The notes beneath the pieces were generated by a model. That model made no database searches. It was not told where the DNA came from and saw nothing but the letters and a program-made list of their open reading frames with translations. Both the position numbers and the translations under genes were made by a program. Positions 8,102-16,511 of a stretch of DNA of 64,000 nucleotides are shown one piece after another. Positions within the stretch are counted from its first letter, which is position 1, and each line of letters opens with the position of its first letter. The stretch is from Mesorhizobium sp. AR10 (lineage in GTDB: Bacteria > Pseudomonadota > Alphaproteobacteria > Rhizobiales > Rhizobiaceae): the NCBI RefSeq assembly GCF_024746795.1, contig NZ_CP080524.1, positions 1,488,001 through 1,552,000 of the forward strand. The letters run 5' to 3'.

Positions 8102-9151
8102 TCAAGGGTGTGCCTGCATCGCGTCGCTCAGCGGCCGATTCTGTTGCCGCCAGGCCTTCGGGCTGAGCCCGGTCGCGCGCAGGAACTCGCGGTTGAAGTT
8201 CGATTTGCTGAGGAAGCCGGCGTCGAACATGATGCGGGTGATCGGCTCATCGCTCGCTGCCAGCAGCCGACAGGCTTCGCCGATGCGCTGGTTGTTGACA
8301 TATTGCGACACGCTCGATCCGTGGATGCGGTTGACGGCCGACGACACTTGCCGTGCCGGCAGGCCGAGCCGTCTGGCGATGCGCCCGAGGTTGAGATCGA
8401 CATCCTTGTAGAGCTCTTTCGACCGCATCAGCGCGTCGACCGCCGCCGCGACGGCGGAGTCTTCGCTGGTTGCCCGTGGCGTGGTTTGCGGCGCCTCCTC
8501 GTCCTCCTCGTCAACAGCGGCGGCTTCGCTGGCGACCGCGGCCGCGCCGCCGAGCAGCAGCAGCGCCAGGACGTTGCCGGCGGCAATCACTGCGCCAGAA
8601 TGAGCGCCGCCGGTCCATTCGAGGTCGAGGCTGATGATGATGTCGGTGACCGGCGACGCCAGGATCGCCAGCGTCGTCACCAGCAGCGCCCGGTAGGACC
8701 GCAAGACACCATCGAGGCGAGATTCGGCAAGACCGTCCGGGCCGGCCAGAGCAAGCCATAGAAGGGCAAGGCCATACGACAGGAAAACGAGCATGATCAC
8801 AGGTCCGACCGGCTCGCGCCAGAAGACCAGCAGCACGGCAACCAGGCAGGCCGGCAACAGATGCGGCCATAGCCGTGTCAGGCGATGTTCCGATCGTTCT
8901 TTCGTCAGGCCACTGAAAGCGACCCAGGCAAGCGGCGCGATCAGCGTCGCCAGCACCGCCTGGAACGGCATGATGGCCCTGAGATCATAACCCCAGCGCA
9001 ATCCGATCAGTACCGACTGCGCGGCATAGGCGGCCATCAGCAGCAGGAAGAAGAAGTTTTCGCGCGGATCGGCTTCGCCGCGCCGGATCATCCGGACGAG
9101 CAGGATGACGAGCAGCAGCGCGACGACGAAGGGCAAGGGGATGAAGATCAT
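8102..9151 (-). CDS. AraC-type regulator with N-terminal membrane domain
   Basis: A 349-residue protein. The first 210 residues hold about seven hydrophobic segments (IPLPFVVALLLVILLV, then FFFLLLMAAYAAQSVLIG, and so on), then an acidic linker (AAAVDEEDEEAPQ). An AraC helix-turn-helix pair fills the last 100 residues: LYKDVDLNLGRIARRLGLPARQVSSAV, then ITRIMFDAGFLSKSNFNREFLRATGLSPKAWR. It is thus a membrane-anchored DNA-binding protein. The start at 9151 is chosen because it begins the first membrane helix; the frame is open to 9292, but that would overlap the divergent promoter. It faces the exported protein at 9311. Confidence 0.85.
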   Translation of the reverse strand: MIFIPLPFVVALLLVILLVRMIRRGEADPRENFFFLLLMAAYAAQSVLIGLRWGYDLRAIMPFQAVLATLIAPLAWVAFSGLTKERSEHRLTRLWPHLLPACLVAVLLVFWREPVGPVIMLVFLSYGLALLWLALAGPDGLAESRLDGVLRSYRALLVTTLAILASPVTDIIISLDLEWTGGAHSGAVIAAGNVLALLLLGGAAAVASEAAAVDEEDEEAPQTTPRATSEDSAVAAAVDALMRSKELYKDVDLNLGRIARRLGLPARQVSSAVNRIHGSSVSQYVNNQRIGEACRLLAASDEPITRIMFDAGFLSKSNFNREFLRATGLSPKAWRQQNRPLSDAMQAHP

Positions 9152-9310
9152 GATCGCAAGTGTGGTTCCGAAGCGGATAGCGACCGACAATGACCTGGAT
9201 TGCGTTCGCGGTCGTCCCGGATCGTGATCAAGGTCGCGAAAATCGACGTTCCAGATCATTTCGACAGCGCACGGTCCAGTCGGGATCGCCACTCATGATC
9301 GGAGACAATA

Positions 9311-10018
9311 ATGAAATCCGCAATTCTCGCCTTGCTGCCATTTGCCAGCATTGCCCTGGCGTCGCCGACGACCGGTGACGCCGGGAAGGCGCTGGATCTC
9401 GCCGGTGTGACCGCCGTCGTCATCACCGGCGAAGCGAGTTCCGTCCGGCTCACCACTTCGACCACCGCACCGTATCATGCGTTGATCAAGAGCCGGCGCG
9501 AAGGCTGGTTTGCAAGCTGGTATTCGAGCTGGTTTGCCAATGACTGCCTGTCGGCCAGCGACATGAAGCGAGAGGCTTCGACCCTCCATATCGACGTCGC
9601 ACCGTCCTCATGGCTGGATCCCTCGGACTGCGTGGTCGAGATCACCGCCAATATCCAACCCGAGAGTTCGGTGTCGATCGACCAGGCGGCGCTGCGCGCC
9701 AACATGACAGGCAATTTCTCCGCCATCGCCATAAATGGCAAGGCGGCCGATGTTTCGCTCGACGGACATGCTTCGACCGTCGATCTCAAGGGCGAGGCGC
9801 TGAAAGTCTATCTCGCCTTCGGGAGCGTCAGGCAGGACGAGAACATTGCGATTACCGGCAAGGCGCTGGATGCCACGCTGTCCTTCGGCCGGCAGGTGCC
9901 GATCAGCTACTCGGTCACGGCGTCGGCGTCGTTCGTCGACAGCTCGATCGCCAACACTGCCGGCGCCAAACCGTCGGTTATCATCAAGGGTGACTTCGTT
10001 CGCGCCACGATCCGCTAA
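9311..10018 (+). CDS. Exported protein of unknown function, DUF4097-like
   Basis: A 235-residue protein with a signal peptide (MKSAILALLPFASIALAS, cleavage near residue 18). The mature part alternates short beta strands with hydrophobic and small residues (NFSAIAINGKAADVSLDGHAS, and similar), which suggests a right-handed beta-helix or DUF4097-type adhesin-like fold. No catalytic motif is seen. A GGAG site precedes the ATG at 9311, and an intrinsic terminator follows directly. It is divergent from the membrane-bound AraC regulator, which may control it. Confidence 0.6.
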   Translation: MKSAILALLPFASIALASPTTGDAGKALDLAGVTAVVITGEASSVRLTTSTTAPYHALIKSRREGWFASWYSSWFANDCLSASDMKREASTLHIDVAPSSWLDPSDCVVEITANIQPESSVSIDQAALRANMTGNFSAIAINGKAADVSLDGHASTVDLKGEALKVYLAFGSVRQDENIAITGKALDATLSFGRQVPISYSVTASASFVDSSIANTAGAKPSVIIKGDFVRATIR

Positions 10019-10020
10019 CA

Positions 10021-10050
10021 AAAAACCCGCCTAAAGGGCGGGTTTTTCTG
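10021..10050. terminator. Bidirectional intrinsic terminator
   Basis: An 11-bp perfect stem (AAAAACCCGCC at 10021-10031, complement 10037-10047) with flanking A and T runs. It sits between two convergent genes (the exported protein and rpmE) and can serve both. Confidence 0.9.
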
Positions 10051-10072
10051 ATCTGCGAAAGGCCGATACGGC

Positions 10073-10294
10073 TTAGAGGCCGAAACCTTCGAAACGCTTC
10101 TTGAACTTCGACAGGCGGCCGCCGCGGTCGAGCAAGGTCTGCTGGCCGCCGGTCCAGGCCGGGTGCGTGGTGGGGTCGATATCGAGGTTCATCGTATCGC
10201 CTTCCTTGCCCCAGGTCGAACGGGTCATGTACTCGGTGCCGTCGGTCATGACGACCTTGATGGTGTGGTAATCGGGATGGATGTCGGTCTTCAT
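10073..10294 (-). CDS. rpmE: 50S ribosomal protein L31
   Basis: A 73-residue ribosomal protein starting [19 protein letters not shown] and ending [10 protein letters not shown], a clear full-length L31. The four zinc-ligand cysteines of the C+ form are absent (there are no cysteines at all), so this is a zinc-independent form with the short alphaproteobacterial insertion [24 protein letters not shown]. It is monocistronic, ending at a bidirectional terminator. A C+ paralog elsewhere in the genome would be needed for zinc-dependent switching; none is in this window. Confidence 0.97.
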   Translation of the reverse strand: MKTDIHPDYHTIKVVMTDGTEYMTRSTWGKEGDTMNLDIDPTTHPAWTGGQQTLLDRGGRLSKFKKRFEGFGL

Positions 10295-10509
10295 TGTTCT
10301 AATCCTGGGCTCTGTTCGTGGCTTGTGGCGCGGCGGACGGGCGTGAAGCCTGCGTCGATGCGCCCCTTTTTAAAACTCGAAGCCGCAGCTATTGAGGAGC
10401 CACGGCTTCTAAAACGGTCGGCGAGCCTATACATCAGCCGGAATTGAATCACAAGGCCGCGGCAAGCGCATATTGATGCGCATACCCAAAGGGGCCAGAG
10501 GAAACGGTC

Positions 10510-12312
10510 ATGGCGGACATCAGCGGCGATGCAGACGAGCGCCGGCGCTCGCTCGAGCCGCTGCGGCGCCTGTTTCCCTACATCACCCGCTACCGGAAGA
10601 TGGTCATTGGTGCTGTCGTCTCGCTGGTCGTCGCCGCGGCAACGACGCTGGCGCTGCCGCTCGCCGTGCGGCGCATGATCGACCACGGCTTTTCCGCTTC
10701 CGATTCCAGCTTCATCGCCGAATATTTCGCCATGCTGGTGGTGATGGCCGCCGTGCTCGCCGCGGCGTCGGCCGGCCGCTACTATTTCGTCATCACGCTG
10801 GGCGAGCGTGTCGTTGCCGATATCCGCAGCGATGTGTTCCGCCATGTCACGACGCTGTCGCCGTCCTTCTTCGACACGGCACAGTCAGGCGAGATCGTGT
10901 CGCGGCTCGCCGCCGACACGACGCAGGTGAAATCGGCGGTCGGGGCTACCGCCTCGGTGGCGCTGCGCAACGTCATCCTCGGCCTCGGGGCTGTGGCGAT
11001 GATGGTCGTCACCAGCCCGAAACTGTCAGGGCTGGTCATCGCCGCCATCCCGTTGATCGTGCTGCCGCTGGTCGCCTTCGGCCGCTCGGTGCGACGCAAA
11101 TCGCGGCTGGCGCAGGACACGCTTGCCAATGCGACAGCCTATGCAAGCGAGCAGATCGGCGCGGTGCGCACGCTGCAGGCCTTCACCAACGAAAGATTGG
11201 TCACGGGCCATTTTTCGGCTGCCGTGGAAGCTGCCTTCGAGGCGGCGCGGGCCTCGGTCTTTGCGCGCTCCTTCCTCACCTTCTTCGCCATCTTCATGAT
11301 CTTTTCCTCTGTCGTGGCGGTGCTGTGGTTCGGCTCGCGCGACGTGCTTGTCGGCACGCTGTCGCCGGGCACGCTCGGCCAGTTCCTGCTCTATTCGGTG
11401 TTCGCTGCCGGGGCGCTCGGCGCGCTCTCGGAAGTGTGGGGCGAACTTGCCCAGGCGGCCGGTGCCGCCGAACGGCTGACCGAGATCCTGGCCGAAAAGC
11501 CTGCCATCCAGTCGCCAGCCAACCCCAAGCCGTTGCCGGCAACGGCCAAGGGCGCGATCGGCTTCGAGGGCGTGTCCTTCTCCTATCCGGCCCGGCCCGA
11601 CCGCGCCGCCGTCCATGGCCTGAGTTTTCAGGTCATGCCCGGCGAGACGGTGGCGATCGTCGGTCCCTCAGGCGCCGGCAAGAGCACGGTATTTTCGCTG
11701 ATCCTGCGCTTCTACGATCCCGAGACCGGCAGGATCGTGATCGACGGCGTCGACGTTCGCGAGGCCGATCCCGCTGCAGTACGGGCGCGCATCGCCATCG
11801 TGCCGCAGGATGTCACCATCTTTGCGGCGACCGCGCGCGAAAATATCGGCTTTGGCCGGCCGGGCGCCAGCAAGGCCGAGATCGAAGCAGCGGCCAAGGA
11901 TGCGCTCGCCGACGAATTCATCCTGAAGCTCGAAAAAGGCTATGACAGCCAGGTTGGCGAACGCGGAGTGACGCTGTCCGGCGGCCAGCGCCAGCGCGTG
12001 GCGATCGCTCGTGCCATCCTGCGCGACGCGCCGATCCTGCTGCTCGACGAGGCGACCTCGGCGCTCGATGCCGAAAGCGAGACGCTGGTGCAGACGGCGC
12101 TGGAACGGCTGATGCAGGGTCGCACCACCATCGTCATCGCCCACCGGCTGGCGACGGTGCTGAAGGCCGACCGGATCCTGGTCATGGATGGCGGCCGCAT
12201 CGTCGAGGAAGGCACCCACCAGAGCCTTGTCGCCAAGGGCGGCATCTATGCGCGGCTGGCCAAGCTGCAGTTCGAAACCGGGGCGAGTGCCTTCAGAGGC
12301 GCGGCCGAGTAG
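10510..12312 (+). CDS. ABC exporter, fused permease and ATPase (MsbA-like)
   Basis: A 600-residue half-transporter. Six membrane helices occupy about residues 25-310 and end at a linker rich in Pro (SPANPKPLPATAKG). The ATPase domain has Walker A GPSGAGKST (about 387-395), the signature LSGGQRQR (about 490-497), Walker B ILLLDEATSALD and the switch His in IVIAHRLATV. It resembles the MsbA-related exporter subgroup of alphaproteobacteria and would work as a homodimer; lipid or drug export is likely but the substrate is unproven. It is a single gene facing away from rpmE. Confidence 0.93.
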   Translation: MADISGDADERRRSLEPLRRLFPYITRYRKMVIGAVVSLVVAAATTLALPLAVRRMIDHGFSASDSSFIAEYFAMLVVMAAVLAAASAGRYYFVITLGERVVADIRSDVFRHVTTLSPSFFDTAQSGEIVSRLAADTTQVKSAVGATASVALRNVILGLGAVAMMVVTSPKLSGLVIAAIPLIVLPLVAFGRSVRRKSRLAQDTLANATAYASEQIGAVRTLQAFTNERLVTGHFSAAVEAAFEAARASVFARSFLTFFAIFMIFSSVVAVLWFGSRDVLVGTLSPGTLGQFLLYSVFAAGALGALSEVWGELAQAAGAAERLTEILAEKPAIQSPANPKPLPATAKGAIGFEGVSFSYPARPDRAAVHGLSFQVMPGETVAIVGPSGAGKSTVFSLILRFYDPETGRIVIDGVDVREADPAAVRARIAIVPQDVTIFAATARENIGFGRPGASKAEIEAAAKDALADEFILKLEKGYDSQVGERGVTLSGGQRQRVAIARAILRDAPILLLDEATSALDAESETLVQTALERLMQGRTTIVIAHRLATVLKADRILVMDGGRIVEEGTHQSLVAKGGIYARLAKLQFETGASAFRGAAE

Positions 12313-12405
12313 GCATTTCCAGAGCGGTTTCATCGTTTGCCGCCAGAGGTTTTGCACCGCCCTACGAACAGCTGTGAGCGCGGATCGGGATCGGCATTAA
12401 ATGAA

Positions 12406-13452
12406 CTACTTGGGTACGGTGTAGAACTCGTGAGTGTTCATCTGAGCATTGATCCCCGGCATGCCGTCGGACTGGAAGGAGCCACCGGCGACATGGAACT
12501 CGCTGCCAATGAAACCGGCTACGAAGCCGTGGCGGGCAATCTGCATATGCGGTAGGGTCTGCCACGTGTCGGTTGCGGGATCGTAGGCCTCAAAGGCCCA
12601 GAATGTGCGCTTGCCCGCCGGGTCCTGGTACTCACCACCCGTCACATAGATCTTCCCGCCGTAGGCACTGCCCGACACCCCGCCCCGCGGTGTGGGGGAA
12701 CGGCCTTTGTAGGTCCAGGAATCGGATTTGGAATCGTATTCCTCGACCAGATCGGTGACGTCGCTCTTGGTCACGAAGGGCAGACCAATTCGACCGTCAA
12801 TCGCATAGATCTTCCCACCGACAGCAGCTGCGAGAAAGTGATTGCGGCCGGTCTGCATGGGAGCCCGGCTTGTCCAAGTTCTGGATGCGGGGTCGTAGAC
12901 CTCAACAGTCCTGCCGACGATGTTGGGAACGTCGGCCCAAAGGGGCTCCTTCATGTCGCGGCCATGCTCATGGGCATGCGCGCCGCCGATGACGTAGATT
13001 TTTCCGTCGAGTACCACAGCCGCTGCCGCTCCGCGGGCAGTTGGCATAGGTGGAAGCTTGGACCAGCTGTCGATCTTCGGATCGTATACAAAGGCATCAG
13101 CGGTCGGTTGCCATTCTTTGGTGCCCGGCTCACCGACGAAACCACCGAACACGTAGACTTTGCCGTCAAAAGCCACCGTTGCAGTATGATGGGCCGGCTC
13201 AGGCATTGCCGCTCTCTTCGACCAGATCTTGGTATTTTCGTCATACATCACAACTGTGCCAACGGGCATAACCTCCGGCACGTCGATACCGCCAATGACG
13301 AACCACTGATTGCCTACTACAGCGCTGGAATTCTCGCTCTGAGGCTCTGGCATCGGCGTTCCCATCTGCCACGTGCCCTCCTGGGCGAACGCTGGCGCAA
13401 GATTGAGTGCCAGACCGATCACCGCTGTGGAAACCAGCAATTTCGCCTTCAT
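12406..13452 (-). CDS. Periplasmic kelch-repeat beta-propeller protein
   Basis: A 348-residue secreted protein. The signal peptide MKAKLLVSTAVIGLALNLAPAFA is followed by six kelch blades, each with the G-K-[IV]-Y-[VA]-x-G-G or related pattern (WFVIGGIDV, VYVFGGFVG, IYVIGGAHAH, IYAIDGRIG, IYVTGGEYQD, FHVAGGSFQ). Kelch propellers of this size occur in galactose-oxidase-like and sialate mutarotase-like proteins, but no copper-ligand or catalytic motif is evident. ATG at 13452 has an AGGAG site; the frame upstream runs through the promoter of the divergent LysR gene and is not coding. LysR control is likely. Confidence 0.82.
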   Translation of the reverse strand: MKAKLLVSTAVIGLALNLAPAFAQEGTWQMGTPMPEPQSENSSAVVGNQWFVIGGIDVPEVMPVGTVVMYDENTKIWSKRAAMPEPAHHTATVAFDGKVYVFGGFVGEPGTKEWQPTADAFVYDPKIDSWSKLPPMPTARGAAAAVVLDGKIYVIGGAHAHEHGRDMKEPLWADVPNIVGRTVEVYDPASRTWTSRAPMQTGRNHFLAAAVGGKIYAIDGRIGLPFVTKSDVTDLVEEYDSKSDSWTYKGRSPTPRGGVSGSAYGGKIYVTGGEYQDPAGKRTFWAFEAYDPATDTWQTLPHMQIARHGFVAGFIGSEFHVAGGSFQSDGMPGINAQMNTHEFYTVPK

Positions 13453-13714
13453 CGGGAGCTCCTCGGTTGCGGTTAGCGTCGACCTGGAATTGCCTGAGCG
13501 CCTTCGTCTCGCAACGGGAGGTAACTGAACGTATGAACAATGAGAATTATCGATTACGGAATGGACCCTTTGGACTCGCCAAACAATGCTAACCTCGCCA
13601 GCCCGGAGCTCCCTTGGCAGAAAGCTCGGCCTGCCACGCTGCACCGGTCGGGAAATAGAAGCTTGAGCATGTACCGAACCGTCAATCGACGGCAGGACCC
13701 AGCGAGGAGGACAA
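13453..13714. promoter_or_regulatory. Divergent control region between the kelch and LysR genes
   Basis: These 262 bases lie between two gene starts that point away from each other. The A+T-rich part (about 13530-13565) is the best place for promoters. LysR proteins normally bind T-N11-A dyads in such gaps; I cannot single out one site with confidence. Confidence 0.35.
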
Positions 13715-14659
13715 ATGCACAAGCCAGAACTGCGGGAGCTCATCGCCTTCGCGGAAGCAGCTCGGCACTTGAACTTTACCAAGGCCGCCGCCGCATTGGG
13801 GGTGTCGCTACCCAGCTTCAGCCAAACACTGAGGGGTCTGGAAGAGAAGCTCGGCGTGAGACTGCTCACGCGAACCACCCGTAGCGTGTCGTTGACCGCG
13901 GCGGGCGAAGAGCTTCTTGTCAATATAGGCCCGATATTGAGCGGACTGGACAGTGTCCTCGATGGATTGAACAAGTTCCGCAACGCTACGGGCGGACGAC
14001 TGAGAATTCTAGGTTCACGGACTGCAACAACCGTCCTGATAGCCCCTCTTATCGGACGCTTTCTTACAAAGCACCCCGAAATCGAGCTCGAAATCCTCGT
14101 CGATGATCTTCACCTTGATCTCGTGGAACACCGCATCGATGCGGGAGTTCAGGTCGGAGAACGCATCGAGAAGGATATGATCGCCGTTCGGATCGCCGAC
14201 CCCTTCAACGAAGTTCTTCTTGCTGCGAAAGATTACCTGGTGGCCCATGGCGAGCCCAGCGAGCCGAGCGCACTCGTGGATCATTGGTGCGTTCGCCTTC
14301 GATCCCCGTGGGACGGCACAATCCAACCCTGGACCCTGCAGAAGGGGGCTGAGAAGGCCGAACCCGCTGCCGGCATGCACGTCGTGGCCAACGATCTTCG
14401 TGCGGTTGCCAGTGCAATTGCCGGAGGCGCCGGAATCGGCTTGGTGCCAACCGTTCTTTTGCAAGATGAGCTGCGGTCGGGGCGCGTCGTGACCGTCCTC
14501 GATGGGTGGGGTTCCCAGATCTCCGGGATTTACTTGTACTATCCCAGCCGCCGACAGATTCCCGCAGCCCTTGCTGCCCTCATAACATTCATGAAGCAGA
14601 ACAAACCCGCACCGATATCTGCCTGCAACGAGAAGGCCACAGACGCAGCAGAATCTTAG
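13715..14659 (+). CDS. LysR family transcriptional regulator
   Basis: A 314-residue regulator with the LysR winged helix in residues 1-62 (ELIAFAEAARHLNFTKAAAALG, then SLPSFSQTLRGLEEKLGVRL and TRTTRSVSLTAAG). The periplasmic-binding-like effector domain follows from about residue 90. The start at 13715 follows a GAGGAGG site. It is divergent from the kelch gene and convergent with a gene pair at 14.7-16.0 kb, all encoding exported proteins, so it is the probable local regulator. The tail (KPAPISACNEKATDAAES) is unusual for the family. Confidence 0.93.
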   Translation: MHKPELRELIAFAEAARHLNFTKAAAALGVSLPSFSQTLRGLEEKLGVRLLTRTTRSVSLTAAGEELLVNIGPILSGLDSVLDGLNKFRNATGGRLRILGSRTATTVLIAPLIGRFLTKHPEIELEILVDDLHLDLVEHRIDAGVQVGERIEKDMIAVRIADPFNEVLLAAKDYLVAHGEPSEPSALVDHWCVRLRSPWDGTIQPWTLQKGAEKAEPAAGMHVVANDLRAVASAIAGGAGIGLVPTVLLQDELRSGRVVTVLDGWGSQISGIYLYYPSRRQIPAALAALITFMKQNKPAPISACNEKATDAAES

Positions 14660-14710
14660 AAGGCAGCGGCAGCCTTTTGGGGGGCCGCCGCCCTCCAAAG
14701 AAAATGCAGC

Positions 14711-15478
14711 TCAGGGCTGCGGAACAAAGATGTCGCGGGAATAGACAGGCAACGATACGACCGAGACAAGGCTCTCGCTGCCGTCGAACAGCGCGGTCAA
14801 CTTTCCACCTTCGGCCTTCAGGGACAGGCTGCGGAGATGGTTTGCGTCGCCGGACTTCACAACGTCAGCGGCCTCATTGTAGCGATAGATGCGCGAGAAT
14901 TCTGGCTTGAGCTGCGAGTAGACGTGACTGTCGCCCTTCTCCAGGGTCACCGGGCCACGTTCGAATTCCGTTTGCAGTGAGACCTTCTCACCGCCACCTT
15001 CGAAATTCCAGGTCTCGCTCACCGTCGTCGGGCCCGAGCTATAGTGAACCCCACGATTGATCTCGTCGTTGGCCGTTTCGGCAATGCCGTAAGGACCGGC
15101 TCCACCGCGCGAAAGGCCATCGAACAACATCAGCACGTTCTCACTGCTTCCCGTCTTGTGAACAGGGATGCCGAAAAGCACATAGCGGTACGGAGCCCCG
15201 ACGGTACCCTTGGGATCCACCGCATAAAGCTGATCCACAAATTCAATCTGGAGGTTGGCGCCGGCGGAAGGTGCTGTCGTAAACGGGCTGAGTTCCCAGC
15301 CCGCTGGCAGGAACTTGGAGAGCTCAACCGTCGAAGCCTTGTAGTAGAGAATCGTGCGGACATCGGAATTGCTTCCGCTGTAAAGCTCGGCCGCGTTTGC
15401 AAGCGAAGGCAATGCAAGCGCAACGGTGAGCGCGGCGGCCGCGGCAAGACGGCTGCCCAGCGATTTGAGATTCATCAT
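14711..15478 (-). CDS. Exported protein of unknown function (possibly acetoacetate decarboxylase-like fold)
   Basis: A 255-residue protein with a signal peptide (LAAAAALTVALALPSLANA). The mature part includes YKASTVELSKFLPAGWELSPF, a Gly-rich stretch near DGLSRGGAGPYGIAETANDE and a C-terminal VVSLPVYSRDIFVP. The order of segments (a leading K-x-L-LPxGW element, a central enclosed barrel, a final strand) recalls the acetoacetate-decarboxylase-like fold, but the catalytic lysine region cannot be identified, so this is only a suggestion. Start at 15478 has AAAGGAACC upstream; a second ATG follows at once. It is 56 bases downstream of the HbpS-like gene, in the same operon. Confidence 0.6.
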   Translation of the reverse strand: MMNLKSLGSRLAAAAALTVALALPSLANAAELYSGSNSDVRTILYYKASTVELSKFLPAGWELSPFTTAPSAGANLQIEFVDQLYAVDPKGTVGAPYRYVLFGIPVHKTGSSENVLMLFDGLSRGGAGPYGIAETANDEINRGVHYSSGPTTVSETWNFEGGGEKVSLQTEFERGPVTLEKGDSHVYSQLKPEFSRIYRYNEAADVVKSGDANHLRSLSLKAEGGKLTALFDGSESLVSVVSLPVYSRDIFVPQP

Positions 15479-15534
15479 TTCAATGGTTCCTTTGGAAGTA
15501 CGGCAGCTCCGTCCGGAGCCGTCGCTAACGAGGA

Positions 15535-16014
15535 TCAAAAGCCGGCAAGGCCGGCCTTGGCGCACTGCTCGTCCTGTGCGCCCGTGCCGCCACTAGCCGA
15601 GATCGCACCGATGATCTTGCCGTCCTTCATGACCGGAATGCCGCCAGGCGCTGCGATGACGTGATCCATGTTCAGCATGAACGGGCCCATCTTGGCCGTA
15701 ACATCGAAGAAGTCGCGTGTCGGACGCTTGTAGACGGCTGCCGAAGTTGCCTTGTCCAAGGCGATCTGGGCGCTCGCCACCTCGGTGTTATCTGCCTTTT
15801 CGTAGTAGACGAGGGCGCCGTGCGTATCGACGACGGCGACGGCCATGAGCCACTTGTTGGCAGCGCATTCCTTTACAGCGCCGGCGGCAACCTGCTTGGC
15901 CTCCGACAGAGTGATGTCGGGACCATAAACATCGGCGTCGCCGGCAAATGCGGAGGTGGTAACCGAGAGAAAGCCAATGGCTGCAGCGGTGGCGGCCCAT
16001 TTTGACATAGACAT
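15535..16014 (-). CDS. Exported HbpS/GlcG-like (DUF336) protein
   Basis: A 159-residue protein with a signal peptide ending SVTTSAFAGDA. The rest matches the GlcG/HbpS family: LSEAKQVAAGAVKECAANKW, AVAVVDTHGALVYYEKAD, ASAQIALDKATSA, and the terminal GGIPVMKDGKIIGAISASGGTGAQDEQCAKAGL. Characterised members bind haem or act as accessory proteins in oxidative stress and glycolate metabolism. It is the first gene of a two-gene operon with the unknown exported protein. Which ligand it binds here is unknown. Confidence 0.87.
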   Translation of the reverse strand: MSMSKWAATAAAIGFLSVTTSAFAGDADVYGPDITLSEAKQVAAGAVKECAANKWLMAVAVVDTHGALVYYEKADNTEVASAQIALDKATSAAVYKRPTRDFFDVTAKMGPFMLNMDHVIAAPGGIPVMKDGKIIGAISASGGTGAQDEQCAKAGLAGF

Positions 16015-16511
16015 GTTTGAACCTTTCGTTGGTCATGCGACCTTGTTTCGTCGAGACGAAGCGAAGGTCGCTGCCGCCTCACGAGAAGACCATGCGGGCG
16101 CTCATCAATCCTTGGTGGATTTGAGAGTGGGTGCCGTTGGTTGCTGGACAGGGATATGTCTGCCCGTCTCGCGAATGAATGACGAATTCCGAAATGGAGT
16201 ATTTGGGGATGTGAAAGAATGGGCTTGTACGGACAATAGCCAAGTCCGTTCGGCCATATGGCGCCCGAAATTTACGCTGTGCTGTCTCTAGCTAACGGGC
16301 TCAGTTTGCTTCGCTGGAGGCGAGAAGCAAGGCCTTGTCCTTGCAGTCACCGGAGCAACTGGCAATCACGTTACTGGGGCAGCGGGGATGTAGGAGCCGC
16401 GGCCCATCGACAGGCCGACTTAGCGAATGGTGTCCTAGCCTAGACCAGCCGCATCGCCTCGATCATCCGGACTTCCGGCTCGGCGTATCTGGTGAACTCG
16501 CCATGGCCGTT
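16015..16511. other. 497-base stretch without a supported gene
   Basis: It carries the promoter side of the HbpS-like gene and the 3' side of the carboxypeptidase gene. Around 16313-16396 one forward frame reads VLAVTGATGNHVTGAAGM then stop, faintly like the start of an NmrA-type Rossmann fold, but it is too short to call a gene. No palindromic repeat of the rhizobial type is evident. It may be decayed sequence. Confidence 0.4.

Noticed and set aside
16313..16396. Possible remnant of an NmrA-like Rossmann protein (VLAVTGATGNHVTGAAGM then stop)
   Set aside because: Only about 28 codons long, no flanking homologous sequence seen in other frames; may be chance.
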